64,000 nucleotides of DNA from Puccinia triticina (taxonomy: Eukaryota > Basidiomycota > Pucciniomycetes > Pucciniales > Pucciniaceae): the NCBI RefSeq assembly GCF_026914185.1, contig NC_070561.1, forward strand, positions 6,324,001 through 6,388,000, written 5' to 3'. The notes beneath the pieces were generated by a model that searched no databases, was not told where the DNA came from, and saw nothing but the letters and a program-made list of their open reading frames with translations. How positions within the stretch are numbered: the first letter of the stretch is position 1; each line of letters opens with the position of its first letter. The position numbers and the translations under genes were made by a program. Of the stretch, positions 10,500 to 21,838 are shown piece after piece.

Positions 10500-11238
10500 G
10501 GCGGCCAACCCGGACGTCTTGTCAGAGAAAGACGCGGCCATGTTGATGGGTTTGCAGTCCCCCGCTCATTGGCTCGCCGCCGCCGCCGAGAGCCCCAATG
10601 GGTCCCTGGGCAATCATAACCTCAATGATCTTCAGCTCGGCGCCGCGTAGAGGCCTTGACGAAGCACGCAGCGCCCGTTGCCCTCCAAAGCGGGCGCTGA
10701 GTCCTGTAAGTCTCTCTCTCTCTCTCTGCTGCTGGTTATGTTAGGCCAACCTAACATTGTGCTGGTGTGTGCAGCCAAAGAGCTCTCGGCATTTGACCGG
10801 GACCTGCTCGGCTGGATCAACGACAAGATCCGGGCCCGCACGTCGGCCACCGCCTCGGACTTCTCGGGCTCCATCAGCTGAGGCCTCGACGGAGCACGCA
10901 GTGCCCGTCGCCCTCCAAAGTGGGCGCCGAGTCTTGTAAGTCTCTGTCTCTCTTGCTGGTTATGTTAGGCCCACCTAACGTCGTGCTGGTGTGTGCAGCC
11001 GACGAGCTCTCGGCATCCGACCAGGACCTTCTCAGCTGGATCAACAACAAGATCCGGGCCCGCAAGTCGGCCACCACCTCGGAATTCTCGGGCTCCATCC
11101 GCAACAGCCACGTGCTTGTCCGGCTCATCGAGGCTCTCACTAGGGCCGACTCCAGTCTCTCCATCAGGGACTTCCTCGGCGCCTCCCATCTCACTCAGCT
11201 CGAGCTCCATCGCCCTGCTGGCCCGGATACTCCCTCTG
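10500..11238 (+). pseudogene. Captured calponin-homology-like exon, tandemly duplicated
   Basis: Two tandem copies of about 230 bp (10651-10880 and 10881-11100) each contain a GTAAGTCTC donor, a CT-rich intron ending GTGTGCAG, and an exon starting KELSAFDRDLL or DELSASDQDLL. The second exon (10999-11238) continues as LLSWINNKIRARK, EFSGSIRNSHVLVRLIEAL. That pattern of Trp, then FS-S-R-S-VLVRLIEAL, fits a calponin homology domain such as those of fimbrin, an actin bundler. The first copy ends in a TGA. The block runs in the sense of the enclosing Helitron, as expected of captured host DNA. The fimbrin assignment is tentative. Confidence 0.45.
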
Positions 11239-11940
11239 GTATACATTCAAAAACGAATTGTTGTGATGTTTTTCTTTTTCAGAAGGATGGTTAGATTTGA
11301 ATTTCCACTGTTGTTTCCCTTGCTTCCTGGATAAGCAAAGGGTATATTTCCTACCCAATTTCAAAAAAATATTGCACTTGCTCATAATGTCCTGAACAAT
11401 TTGTTGGTCTCAAGATAGCAAGCAAGGCTTGTTGAACTTCTTCTTCAGCCACAAACCTGCCAACCAATGAGAGGAAAAAAACACAGTCCATGACATTGAG
11501 AGGTTAACTGTTAACAATAATCAAAATATAATGAATTGAATGTACATACACAGATTTTGAAAATTGAAACAACACATGAGTTTTGATAATTCAATTTCCA
11601 TTCTAAAGCACAACTCACATGAGGATATTCTAAGTAGCATATCTCAACAGAATGGCAAATTTTGAGAGGAGAAGAGACATATTATCCAGACCCTCTGCAT
11701 CAGAAATAACCCATATTAATAATGGAATACCACACGGAATCACCAATTGTAGTCAACAAGAGGACAGCAGCTTATTTTGGCATTTCATAGATGCTTAGTT
11801 TTCCTGTTTGATTCATTCCTCAGCCCCATCATTCAGACCTTTGCTCACCACCAGCCTTCTGAAATTTCGTGAAAGGACCCACACAAATTGAGTGGGATAC
11901 TTGCTGCCTGTGGGGAAAGGCGGGGCCGGGGGCTTGCCAG
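11239..11940. other. Helitron H0 3' non-coding part
   Basis: AT-rich DNA between the captured exon and the 3' hairpin. No frame or repeat worth naming was seen. Confidence 0.4.
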
Positions 11941-11994
11941 GGTAAATGGAGTGGGGCTTACACCCTGCAGCGGCGTAGCCGCTTTGGCCTCTAG

Positions 11995-12250
11995 TATGAA
12001 TTATTCCTGGGAAAGAATGGTCTGTTAAGTCAGGCAGGGAGGGGAATGGGGGAGGAGGAATGGGGAGTCATGAATTATTGTCACTTGACCTTGCAAAAGT
12101 GTTGAAATCTACTTTCCAAAAAAAAACAATCAGTCTCAATATATCATGCTACATCAATTTTGTTCAAATTTAATGGCTTGTATATATGACTCATCATATC
12201 CAATATCCTAAATTTCTACTAGGCCTGAGATTGATTTACATTTGTACCAG
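11995..12250. other. Spacer before the satellite
   Basis: AT-rich DNA between the Helitron end and the first recognisable satellite monomer. No gene was seen. Confidence 0.35.
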
Positions 12251-14948
12251 ATTTGAGTAAGGTGTCTTATATCATGGAAGAACTCCCAAGCTGCTCTGAG
12301 ATATAGTGGAAGAAACACCAGGAAACTACCAAATCAGTGATATTTGGCAACTGATCACATTGTGGTTGTTACATTTGGAGGTTTTGAGGTCATTCAAGGT
12401 ACACCATGATCCGTTGAGGCCATTTGATCATTTTTGTACCAATATCATGGAAGAACTCCCATGCTGCGCTGAGATATAGTGGCAGAAACACCAAGAAACT
12501 ACCAAATTAGTGATATTGGGCAACTGATCACATTATGGCTGCTACATTTGGGGGTTTTGTGATCATTCAAGGTACAAAATGAATCTCTGAGGGCAGGGGA
12601 ACGTTTTGGTACCAATATCATGGAAGAACTCCCACGCTGGGCTGAGATATAGTGGCGGAAACACCAAGAAACTACCAAATTAGTCATATTTGGCAAATGA
12701 TCACATTGTGGCTGCTACATTTGAACGTTTTAAGGTCATTCAAGATACAAAATGAATCTCCAGGGGCATGTGATCATTGAAGTACCAATATCATGGAAGA
12801 ACTCCCACGCTGCGCTGAGATATAGTGGCGGAAACACCAAGAAACTACCAAATTAGTCATATTTGGCAACTGATCACATTGTGGCTGCTACATTTGGAGA
12901 TTTTGAGGTTGTTCAAGGTACACCATGATCCATTGAGGCCATTTGATCATTTTTGTACCAATATCATGGAAGAAGTCCCATGCTGCGCTAACATATAGTG
13001 GCAGAAACACCAAGAAACTACCAAATTAGTGATATTTGGCAACTGACCACATTGTGGCTGGTTTTGTGGTCATTCAAGGTACACAATGAATCTTTGACCG
13101 CATTTGATCATTTTGGTACCAATATCATGGAAGAACTCCCACGCTGCGCTGAGATATAGTGGCAGAAACACCAAGAAACTACCAAATTAGTGATATTTGG
13201 CAACTGATCACATTGTGGCTGCTACATTTGGGGGTTTTGTGGTCATTCAAGGTACACAATGAATCTTTGGGGACATGCGAGCATTTTGGTACCAATATCA
13301 TGGAAGAACTCCAAGGCTGCGCTGAGACATAGTGGCAGGAACACCAGGAAAGTACCAAACTAGTGATATTTGGCAACTGATCACATTGTGGCTGCTACAT
13401 TTGGGGGTTTTGTGGTCATTCAAGGTACACCATGAATGTTTTGAGGGCATATGAACATTTTGGTACCAATATCATGGACGAACTCCAATGCTGCGCTGAG
13501 ATATAGTGGGAGAAACACCAAGAAACTACCAAATTAGTGATATTTGGCAACTGATCACATTGTGGCTGCTACATTTGGGGGTTTTGTGGTCATTCAAGGT
13601 ACACAATGAATCTTTGAGGACATTTGATTATTCTGGTACCAATATCATGGAAGACCTCCCACACTGGCAGAAAAACCAAGAAACTACCAAATTAGTGATA
13701 TTTGGCAACCGACAAGGGTGCAATAGCTGTGCTAAGCGCTTTTTTTTTGTATCTCCAAAAATAGATGGCAAAGTAAATATTTTTGGATATTCTGGATCCT
13801 CCCACATCCATGAATCAAAAACGCTACTTTCAATGTTCTTTAATGAAGTGGTACTACTTCAAAACTTCAAAGCAGTGTCATTTGGGCGCTTTTTCAGTGC
13901 AGCTGTTTTGAGCTTTCAAATTCACCTGCTTCATGGACTTAAAGCCGCATAATCCCAGTTCCAAGAATACAAAGATGCGCTTTGGATTCCTGGGAGCAGG
14001 AGAATTCTGAATATCCAAAATAATCTGTCTACTTCTGACATCTTGCCATCTATTTTCGGAGATACAGAAAAAAGCGCGTAGCGTAGCTGTCACACCCTTG
14101 CCAGTGAACCGATCACATTGTAGCTACTACATTTGGGGGTTTTGTGGTCATTAAAGGTACACAGTGAATCTTTGAGGGAAAGTTTTGGTACCAGTATCAT
14201 GGAAGAACTCCCTCCCTGCAATGAGATATAATGGGAGGATCACCAGGAAACTACCAAATCAGTGATATTTGGCAAGTGATCACATTGTGGCTGCTACATT
14301 TGGAGGTTTTGAGGTCATTCAAGGTACACCATGATCCGTTGAGGCCATTTAATCATTTCAGTACCAATATAATGGAAGAACTCCCAGGCTGTGCTGAGTT
14401 ATAGTGGCAGAAACACCAAGAAACTATCAAATTAGTGGTATTTGGCAACCGATCACATTGTAGCTGCGACATTTGGGGTTTTTGTGGTTATTGAAGGTAC
14501 ACGTTGAATCTTTGAGGGCATTTGAACATTTTGGTGCAAGTATCATGGAAGAAATCCCATGGTGGGCTGAGATATAGTTGCAGAAACACCAAGAAACTAC
14601 CAAATTAGTCATATTTGGCAACTGATCACATTGTGGCTGCTATATTTGGGGTTTTGTGGTCATTCAAGGTACACAATGAATCTTCAGGGACATTAGATCA
14701 TTTTAGTACCATTATCATGGAAGAACTCCCTCGCTGGGCTGAGATTTAGGGGCAGAAACACCAAGAAACTACCAGTTTAGTGATATTTGGCAACTGATCA
14801 CATTGTGGCTGCTACATTTGGGGGTTTTGTGGTCAATCAAGGTACACAATGAATCTTTGGGGGAATGTGAACATTTTGGTACCAATATCATGGAAGAACT
14901 ACCATGCTGCGCTGAGATATAGTGGGAGAAACACCAGGAAACTACCAA
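12251..14948 (+). repeat. 173-bp satellite array, plus orientation
   Basis: Tandem monomers of about 173 bp anchored by TACCAATATCATGGAAGAAC and CTACCAAATTAGTGATATTT. Starts recur near 12436, 12609, 12782, 12957, 13118, 13289, 13464 and 13637, so spacing is mostly 173 with one shorter unit. Units are about 85-95 percent alike by eye. Small frames recur in every unit and are products of the repeat. The array is interrupted at 13708-14105 and 14949-16229 and resumes for half a unit to 16320. Confidence 0.9.
13708..14105. mobile_element. TIR element in the satellite, 398 bp
   Basis: The left end ACCGACAAGGGTGCAATAGC and the right end, whose reverse complement starts ACTGGCAAGGGTGTGACAGC, form imperfect terminal inverted repeats that extend inward (TAAGCGC, GTATCTCC, ATAGATGGCAA). 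It splits a satellite unit between TTTGGCA and ACCGATCAC. The target duplication is not clear, so the superfamily is not named. It contains no gene. Confidence 0.6.
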
Positions 14949-15065
14949 GGCCCCGTTTGGCTGCCGCGTTATACGTCATAAATGGTCGAATTTATGACGC
15001 GCGACCCCTGGGGGTTTCAACGTTTTGGTGGCAACAGGGGGCAAACTTTGGGTCGCGGTGTCATA

Positions 15066-16182
15066 CACTGCAAGAAAAACTCTAGAAACTGCTTGCAGTT
15101 GAGATGCAAGAGCTCAAGTCAAGCTGTGCCTCATGCAAGAATCAAGCACTGGTTGATTCAATTTCCATGCACATTGCATAATTTATGGAAAAGTGAGTCT
15201 AAGGTACAAAAAACCGGGTACAGGCTCCAAAATACTGAGTTGATACCTGTGCAAGTTCCCCTTTCATGTGAAAGTTCCCCTTTCATGTGAAAGTTCCCCT
15301 TTCATGTGAAAGTTTCCCTTTCATGTGAAAGTTCCCCTTTCACATGCACATACCCCTTTCACGTGCACATATCCCTTTTGTATGTATTCACCCCTTTCAT
15401 AATGTGCACATACCCCTTTATGTGCACATACCCCTTTCATGTGTGTGTATCCCTTTCATGTGTGTGTATCCCTTTCATGTGTGTGTATCCCTTTCATGTG
15501 TGTGTATCCCTTTCATGTGTGTGTATCCCTTTCATGTGCGTGTATCCCTTTCATGTGCATGTATCCCTTTCACAATGTGTACATACCCCTTTCATGATGC
15601 TTTCATGACCCTTTCATGTTTACATGTCCCCTTTGAGGTTTTTACATCATTTTCAACCCTTTCATCATTGAGGTTTACATACCCCTTTGATGTTTACATA
15701 TCCCTTTCATGTGCAAATACCGCTTACTGCACACACTCCTTTCATGCATACATACCCCTTTCATGCATACATACCCCTTTCATGCATGCATACCCCTTTC
15801 ATGATGTGTACATATCCCTTCTTTGTGTTAATACATCTTCTCACATTCCCCTTTCATGCATACATATTCCTCTCAGATGTACATATCCCTTTCATGTGTA
15901 CATACCCTTTTTATGTTATTCTGGCTGGATTCAATGGCACATGGAGTGTTTTCTAAAATAAAATAAAAGGGTGCTCAGGGGGATGTTCATTTGCAAGGTT
16001 GAACATTTCTCTCAGCCTACTTCATGAGCACTACAGCATGTTAAGCAATGAGATGCTGAACAAGGTACACACTGAAGGTGCACAGCATGGAATTTGGGTG
16101 CTTGACTCCAGCTTGAGCTGAGGCTTGATTCAAGCTTGCTGCATCTCAACTGCGAGCAGTTTCTAGAGTTTTTCTTGCAGTG
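15066..16182. mobile_element. CACTA-type non-autonomous element, 1117 bp
   Basis: It starts CACTGCAAGAAAAACTCTAG and ends with the reverse complement, with ATA on both sides (15063-15065 and 16183-16185). The inverted repeats reach inward for about 100 bp (GCAGTTGAGATGCA; CAAGCTT/GATTCAA). It is the same family as 507-618. The interior is mostly the CCCTTTCATGTG repeat listed next, with no transposase. Confidence 0.75.
15258..15915 (+). repeat. CCCTTTCATGTG low-complexity array
   Basis: Degenerate units of 15-20 bp on the theme CCCTTTCATGTGTGTGTAT. Frames of 205, 100 and 89 codons across it (for example peptides with PFHV, LSCVCIPF) exist because the unit lacks stops. They are not treated as genes. 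Confidence 0.85.
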
Positions 16183-16320
16183 ATAAATTCAACCATTTTT
16201 GATGTATAACGCGGCAGCCAAACGGGGCCCAAATTAGTGATATTTGGCAACGGATAACATTGTAGCTGCTACGTTTGGGGTTTTTGTGGTCATTCAAGGC
16301 AAAAAAAGAATCTTTGAGGG

Positions 16321-16595
16321 CATTTGATCTTTACCTTGGCAAATTAGTTTCACAAGGCCTTGTATGCATGTAGCATATCAAAGATGATATGGAATATTTT
16401 AAGGAAATGTAACATATAAGGTCACACCAACTTAACAATTTGTGAAGGATGGTATTATGAGAGAGGTGAGGGGTCAATGATTTTCCATTTTTGAAATGAA
16501 GTAGATTTGGAGATTTCCAGGAGACTTCTGATAACATCAATGCAACACACGCCATTCTTTTCTTGCTAAAAAAAGGGCATTGCAAGTTTGAGGAT
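16321..16595. other. Turning point of the inverted satellite blocks
   Basis: About 275 bp without satellite sequence separate plus-oriented monomers on the left from minus-oriented monomers on the right. No gene or terminal motif was seen. Confidence 0.6.
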
Positions 16596-18574
16596 TAATC
16601 CAGGAGTTCTTCCATGATATTGGTACCAGAATTATCCAATGCCCTCACAGATTTGTTGTGTGCCTTGAATGACCACAAAACCTCCAAATGTAGCAGCTAC
16701 AATGTGATCGGTTGCCAACTATCACTAATTTGGTAGTTTCCTGGTGTTTCTCCCACTATATCTCAGCGCAGCGTGGGAGTTCTTCCATGATATTGGTATC
16801 AAAATGTTCACATGCCCCCAAAGATTCACTGTGTACATTGAATGACCACAAAACCCCCAAATGTAGCAGCCACAATGTGATCAGTTGCCAAATATCACTA
16901 ATTTGGTAGTTTCTTGGTGTTCCTGCCTCTATATCTCAGCGCAGCATGGGAGTTCTTCCATGATATTGGTACAAACATGATCAAATCGCCTCAACGGATC
17001 ATGGTGTACCTTGAATGACCTCAAAACGTCCAAATGTGTTAGCAACAATGTGATCAGTTGCCAAATATGACTAATTTGGTGGTTTCTTGGTGTTTCTGCC
17101 ACTATATCTCAGCGCAGCTTGGGAGGATCTTTCATGATATTGGTACCAAAATGATCAAATGCAGTCAAAGATTCATTGTGTACCTTGAATGACCACAAAA
17201 CCTCCAAATGTAGCAGCCACAATGTGATCAGTTGCCAAATATGACTAATTTGGTAGTTTCTTGGTGTTTCTGCCACTATATCTCAGCGCAGCATGGGAGT
17301 TCTTCCATGATATTGGTACCAAAATGTTCATATGCCCTCAAAAAATTCATGGTGTACCTTGAATGACCACAAAACCCCCAAATGTAGCAGCCACAATGTG
17401 ATCAGTTGCCAAATTTCACTAGTTTGGTACTTTCCTGGTGTTCCTGCCACTCTGTCTCAGCGCAGCCTTGGAGTTCTTCCATGATATTGGTACCAAAATG
17501 CTCGCATGCCCCCAAAGATTCATTGTGTACCTTGAATGACCACAAAACCCCCAAATGTAGCAGCCACAATGTGATCAGTTGCCAAATATGACTAATTTGG
17601 TAGTTTCTTGGTGTTTGTGCCAGCGGTGGGTAGTTACGTTACCGATAACGGTAACGTAACGGTAACGTAACGGTTTTTAAGCCGTTATCGTTACAGTTAC
17701 TCGTAACTGTGGTGCGCTACTTTATCGCACCACTGCTTGCACCATTTTTTTCTGCTTGTTACGTTATCGGGGCCCGCGGAGCGCCAGATAATGCGCTGAT
17801 TTCAGCGCCAAAACAGCCCTCAAGGGCTCGTTATCGCGTTATCCAAGCAATAACGTAGCGTAATGGCATCGGAAAAAGACCCGTTACGCTAACCATATGG
17901 CGCATAAAAGGCCCGTTACTCATAACGTAACGGGGCGCAGTGGATAACGGAGGTAGTTACGTTAAGCAAATAGCGCGGATAACGCAACGTAACGTAACTA
18001 CCCACCGTTGTTTCTGCCACTATATCTCAGCGCAGCTTGGGAGGATCTTTCATGAAATTGGTACCAAAATGATCAAATGCCGTCAAAGATTCATTGTGTA
18101 TCTTGAATGACCACAAAACTCCCAAATGTACCAGCCACAATGTGATCAGTTGCCAAATATGACTAATTAGGTAGTTTCTTAGTGTTTCCACCACTATATC
18201 TCAGTGCAGCGTGGGAGTTCTTTCATGATATTGGTAACAAAATGTTCAAATGCCCTCAGAGATTTATTGTGTACCTTGAATGACCACAAAACCCCAAAAT
18301 TTAGCAGCCACAATGAAATCAGTTGCCAAATATCACTAATTTGGTAGTTTCTTGGTGTTTCTGCCCCTATATCTCAGCCCAGCGTGGGAGTTCTTCCATG
18401 ATATTGGTACCAAAATGTCAAATGCGCTCAAAGATTCATTGTGTACCATGAATGACCACAAAACCTCCAAATGTAGCAGCCACAATGAAATCAGTTGCCA
18501 AACATGAGTAATTAGGTAGTTTCTTGGTTTTCCCCCACTATATCTCAGCGCAGCATGGGAGTTCTCCCATGATA
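16596..18574 (-). repeat. 173-bp satellite array, minus orientation
   Basis: The same monomer as at 12251 but reversed (GTTCTTCCATGATATTGGTA, CACTAATTTGGTAGTTTC). It is interrupted by a MITE at 17621-18010 and by a Helitron at 18575, resumes at 21867-21929, and resumes again at 44418-45288. The same continuous array therefore spans all these insertions. Confidence 0.9.
17621..18010. mobile_element. hAT-type MITE, 390 bp
   Basis: The ends are CAGCGGTGGGTAGTTACG and CGTAACTACCCACCGTTG. It splits a satellite unit at GGTGTTTCTGCCAC, with TTTGTGC on the left and TTTCTGC on the right (7 bp with one change, or 8 bp counting a G). CAGNGNTGGG ends with an 8-bp duplication are typical of hAT. The inside is dense in GTAACGTAACG repeats. 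The ends match those of the large element at 21929-44417. Confidence 0.8.
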
Positions 18575-19109
18575 TCCAAGTATATTAAAGCCTCAGAATT
18601 ATGGAACAAAAATTCAAGGGTTCCCCCTACAAATTCACAAAATACAAAAAGAAAATCAAGGGTTTCCCCTCTACAAGTGTCAGGAAATCTACCATCCAGG
18701 GTTTCCCCTCTACAAATTCTAGAACCAACAATAAAAAAAAGACAACACAAAATAACCCGCACCCTACCACCTAACATCAGCAAGCTGATGTACCGTGGCC
18801 CATTGTCCATCCCTGTCTAGCAGGGTTTTTGCAATGAGAGGATGACCCCCAGCGGTTAAGCACAAGGGGGGCCAACAAATATTCCCCGTCAAACTGTGCA
18901 AGTGCCACAGCGGACGGGGGTGAGACAATCCCCCGGCTGGAAGCCAGCCAAGGAATTGCCTGAGGAAATAACTTTTCCTCAGGTGCAGTATTCATAGACA
19001 CAGCCTCACCATTGCTTCAAGGTCGCATTCCTAAACACCACTTACTCCACCGCACTGCCCTGGAAACCGTCGCTGCGTTCTCCAAAAGGTACTTTCTGGT
19101 TTCTCAAAC

Positions 19110-19620
19110 CCGTTGTTTCTAATTGGTCGTCTTGGGAATCACTCAAGCCTGCCAAACAAACCCTCACCGCTCTCCCTATTCTCAGCCACTCCAATGTCAC
19201 ATCGGCCACCGCAGCAAGATCAAACCAGACCAGTCATCTTCGGAAACATTTGCTCTTATGCTAGCGGGGCCAACACTGTTCTTCAAAGGATGGCAGTGCA
19301 CACCGCAAAGCCAACGGGATATCATCCTGGAAATAGCTGAACTAGAAACGGAAGTTCTGCGAGCACAAAGGATGACAAGGCCTGCACTGCTACTGATGGA
19401 CCCAACTTTGTCTGTCAACTTCCCAACCCGCGTTGTACCAGGGCGTCGCAGAATCAAATGTTGTCAAGGAATTCTTGAGGAGGGGTGTTTGGTTTTGAGG
19501 CTTAGGAGGCAAACATCCAGGACACACGCAGATCTACTCAAGGGTTCATTTTCACCTAGAAACCACAAATCTCATCGTTTCAGAGGGAAGATGCATGGCT
19601 AGGGTCAAGCTTCCAGCTAG
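19110..19620 (+). other. Unidentified captured sequence in H1
   Basis: Overlapping frames of 75 and 159 codons occur here (FFKGWQCTPQSQRDIILEIA and onward). The composition is gene-like, but no family is recognised and no intron pattern is clear. It may belong to the same captured segment as the XPD exons downstream or to another source. Confidence 0.25.
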
Positions 19621-19979
19621 CGCGGGCACTAGAGCCTCCACTTCGGCGAGCTCAGCAAAGCAAGAGCCCCGAAGGGTAGCCCAGTTGGGCCTCTGTCTCA
19701 CAGAGACCCCCCCTTTCTCACAGAGACAGGAGTTTTTACTTTGTGCGGGGCGCATCAAGCCATGGTGACCTCGGCAGGCAAGGAATTTGTGCTAAGTTTT
19801 CAAATCTATCCATTGCCACTCTGAAACTTGCCCTCATCAACCTGTGTATAATCTCTTCTGGACCAGATCATTTTTCCATACAACAAGATCTATCCCGGTA
19901 AGCGTTAACTTGTTCTGAGACCATGCTCCAATGTAGTAACACGCTGACACAAGTCTGTTTTTTTTTTTGGTTTTGCGTG

Positions 19980-20648
19980 GGGGGGGGGGGAATTTCACCA
20001 CAGAACAATATGCCTATATACGCGCCAGAGCTCTTATGTTCAAAAGGCAACTAACTGATCCGGGTCGAGGGGGTAGATGTGCGATCTCAAGCAAACGCTT
20101 GACCTGGGAGGCCATTGCGTTCTGGAAATGCCTTTTGGGACGGGCAAGAAGATCTCATTGCTGTCGCTGATGGTCGCCTACAAGCTGTATTACGCCAAAC
20201 GCCACAAGCTGGCTACTGCTCCCGAACGGTACCGGTGATCGAAAAGGCGCTTATCGAGCTCAAGCGACTCATGACCTTTCGCGCCGCCCAACACCGTCTT
20301 CGTGCTGGCCTGACTGACAGCTCTGCTCCCACTAATGAATATGATCTCGTAGGCGTTGGCCTGACGAGTTGGCAAAACCTATGCATTCATCCTCAGGTGA
20401 GCCACTGACCAAATTCCAGCCAATTTGCAGCCAGCCACCATTTTAGATTGATTTACACTATTCACCAACCTGTTAACAGTCATTAAACAGGCGCATGCCC
20501 AATCTGCTTCTTATCTACTTCTTTGTGTAGGTCTCACGTGAAAAAGGGCAAAGTAGGAAATGCGCGATGTCAAGACTTGACTTCTGCATGGGCATGTGAA
20601 AAAGGTTGAGCCAATCCAGGAAGTGTTCCTTGGTGTGATTTTCATGAA
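19980..20648 (+). pseudogene. Captured XPD/Rad3 DNA helicase exons, broken
   Basis: Three pieces match the N-terminal helicase domain of XPD/Rad3, the TFIIH 5'-3' helicase used in nucleotide excision repair: a TEQYAYIRA start, [17 protein letters not shown] with the Walker A region (from 20083), and [20 protein letters not shown] through NLCIHPQ to a GTGAGC donor at 20397. A second exon (20531-20648) holds the first iron-sulfur cysteines (ARCQDLTSAWACEKG, then CDFHE). The Walker A reads GTGKK where the family has GTGKT, a frameshift separates HKL from YCSRT, and a TGA interrupts the second exon. It is a non-functional fragment kept in the Helitron's sense. Confidence 0.85.
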
Positions 20649-20689
20649 GTAAGTGCTTAAACGACACAATTAATCAAAAAATCACATTC

Positions 20690-21838
20690 ACTGCAATGGA
20701 AAGTGCGGCAAGCACTGGCTAATGCGTACCATCTATGAGCGTGTTGTCTCCGCGTCCTGCGAGTCCACCGCCTTGCTGCCCACCCGTTTTCTTGCTGCCG
20801 CTTCCTCAATCCCTGCCATTTTCTCCTCCTAATGTTTTTCTTACTAGCTACCAGCGCTTTGTACTCACCATCGACGTCAAAGGGCTTCCGGTTCCTACTG
20901 GCGCTGCCCTTCTCAGAAATTGAGAATCCAACTGGAATTGATCTTGTGAATTGGTATGTATGCCCATACATTCCCATCTTTCTCTTTCTTTATATTTTCC
21001 CGTCCTTTTTACCCTTGAGCAATCAACAATTTTTTATGGAAATCTCCTATAAATCTAAACTTTCAGGGCTGGATTCTCATGTTGCTATTAAGATTCTTTA
21101 TTAAAGGGGGTAAGATGATTTGGATAGGTATTCATGTGGGCTTTTCCTTATGCTTTAGCTATACTCAGGAGTAATATAAAATAGGCAATATAGATGTTCT
21201 ATTCAACAAATGCAGAAATTATCTACCTGAATTAAATTTTTGTTATCAGCTGAAATTAGTAGTGGGACTTGGAGTGAAAGCCAAATACTAAAATTTGAGG
21301 TAACTGATCATCAATTGTTACTGGATATAGTAAAACAAGGAAAAAAAATCTAAAGACAGCTGGAACCTAAGCTTAGACTACCAAAGGAACATAACCAACT
21401 GAACATGGGACAAAGGATCCTTCAATCCTATTGGAAAATTTCAAGATCAAGTCAAACAATTTATCTCTTCCTGGTTTCTGTTTTACTTCCTCAACTCAGC
21501 TCAACTCAATACATATACTCTGGTCTACACATTTTGATAGGAAACAAGTTTCACTTGCCCACTTGATTGAGCCTGCACAAATAATGTGGTTTTTTGTGTA
21601 GAGGTTGCATTTAATTAACAAGATGAAGATAAAATTAATCCAGCCAACATTGGATGGCAAAGATGACAAATATTGCAATGAAAATTTCACTCAGGAGGTC
21701 AAGGTGGAGTTGCAAACATTGGGTGCAATGGTTGGGGTGTGTATCTGTAAGGTCAGGTTGAGGGGGGGGGGGGGGGGAAGGGGGGTCTGGGGTGTAAGTT
21801 GGGGAGATTGTGGACTGAAGATAAATAAAGTGACCCCT
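20690..21838. other. H1 3' non-coding part
   Basis: Overlapping short frames at 20657-21104 and 21605-21919 have no recognisable domain. A G-run of about 15 bases lies near 21762. Confidence 0.35.

Larger units (their letters stand above)
9804..11994 (+). mobile_element. Helitron H0, 3' end firm, 5' end tentative
   Basis: The 3' end is CTGCAGCGGCGTAGCCGC then TTTGGCCTCTAG, stopping at 11994 before a T. It has the same GCGGC-GTA-GCCGC hairpin and CTAG terminus as five other copies here. The 5' end is proposed at 9804 (TCTAAGTTT after an A), matching the TCYAAGT starts of the other copies for only eight bases, so it is uncertain. The interior carries a minisatellite and a duplicated exon-like block in the element's sense. 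No Rep/Helicase gene is present. Confidence 0.6.
14949..16229. mobile_element. PIF/Harbinger-like MITE, split by a CACTA-type element
   Basis: The ends are GGCCCCGTTTGGCTGCCGCG and its reverse complement, and the inverted repeats extend about 55 bp each side. It sits in a satellite unit with CAA on both sides (14946-14948 and 16230-16232). The empty unit reads CTACCAAATTAG, so the 3-bp duplication is certain. GGCC..GTTTGG ends with a 3-bp duplication resemble Tourist/PIF-Harbinger MITEs. Without the inner insertion it would be about 161 bp. Confidence 0.75.

Noticed and set aside
15306..15961. Open frames of up to 205 codons with Cys/Pro/Phe-rich repeats
   Set aside because: They read through a CCCTTTCATGTG array that lacks stops in all frames. 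No start context, domain or codon structure supports a gene.
12499..18574. Repeated 60-65-codon frames starting MPNMTNLVVSW or similar
   Set aside because: The same frame occurs in each satellite monomer; it is a product of the 173-bp repeat.
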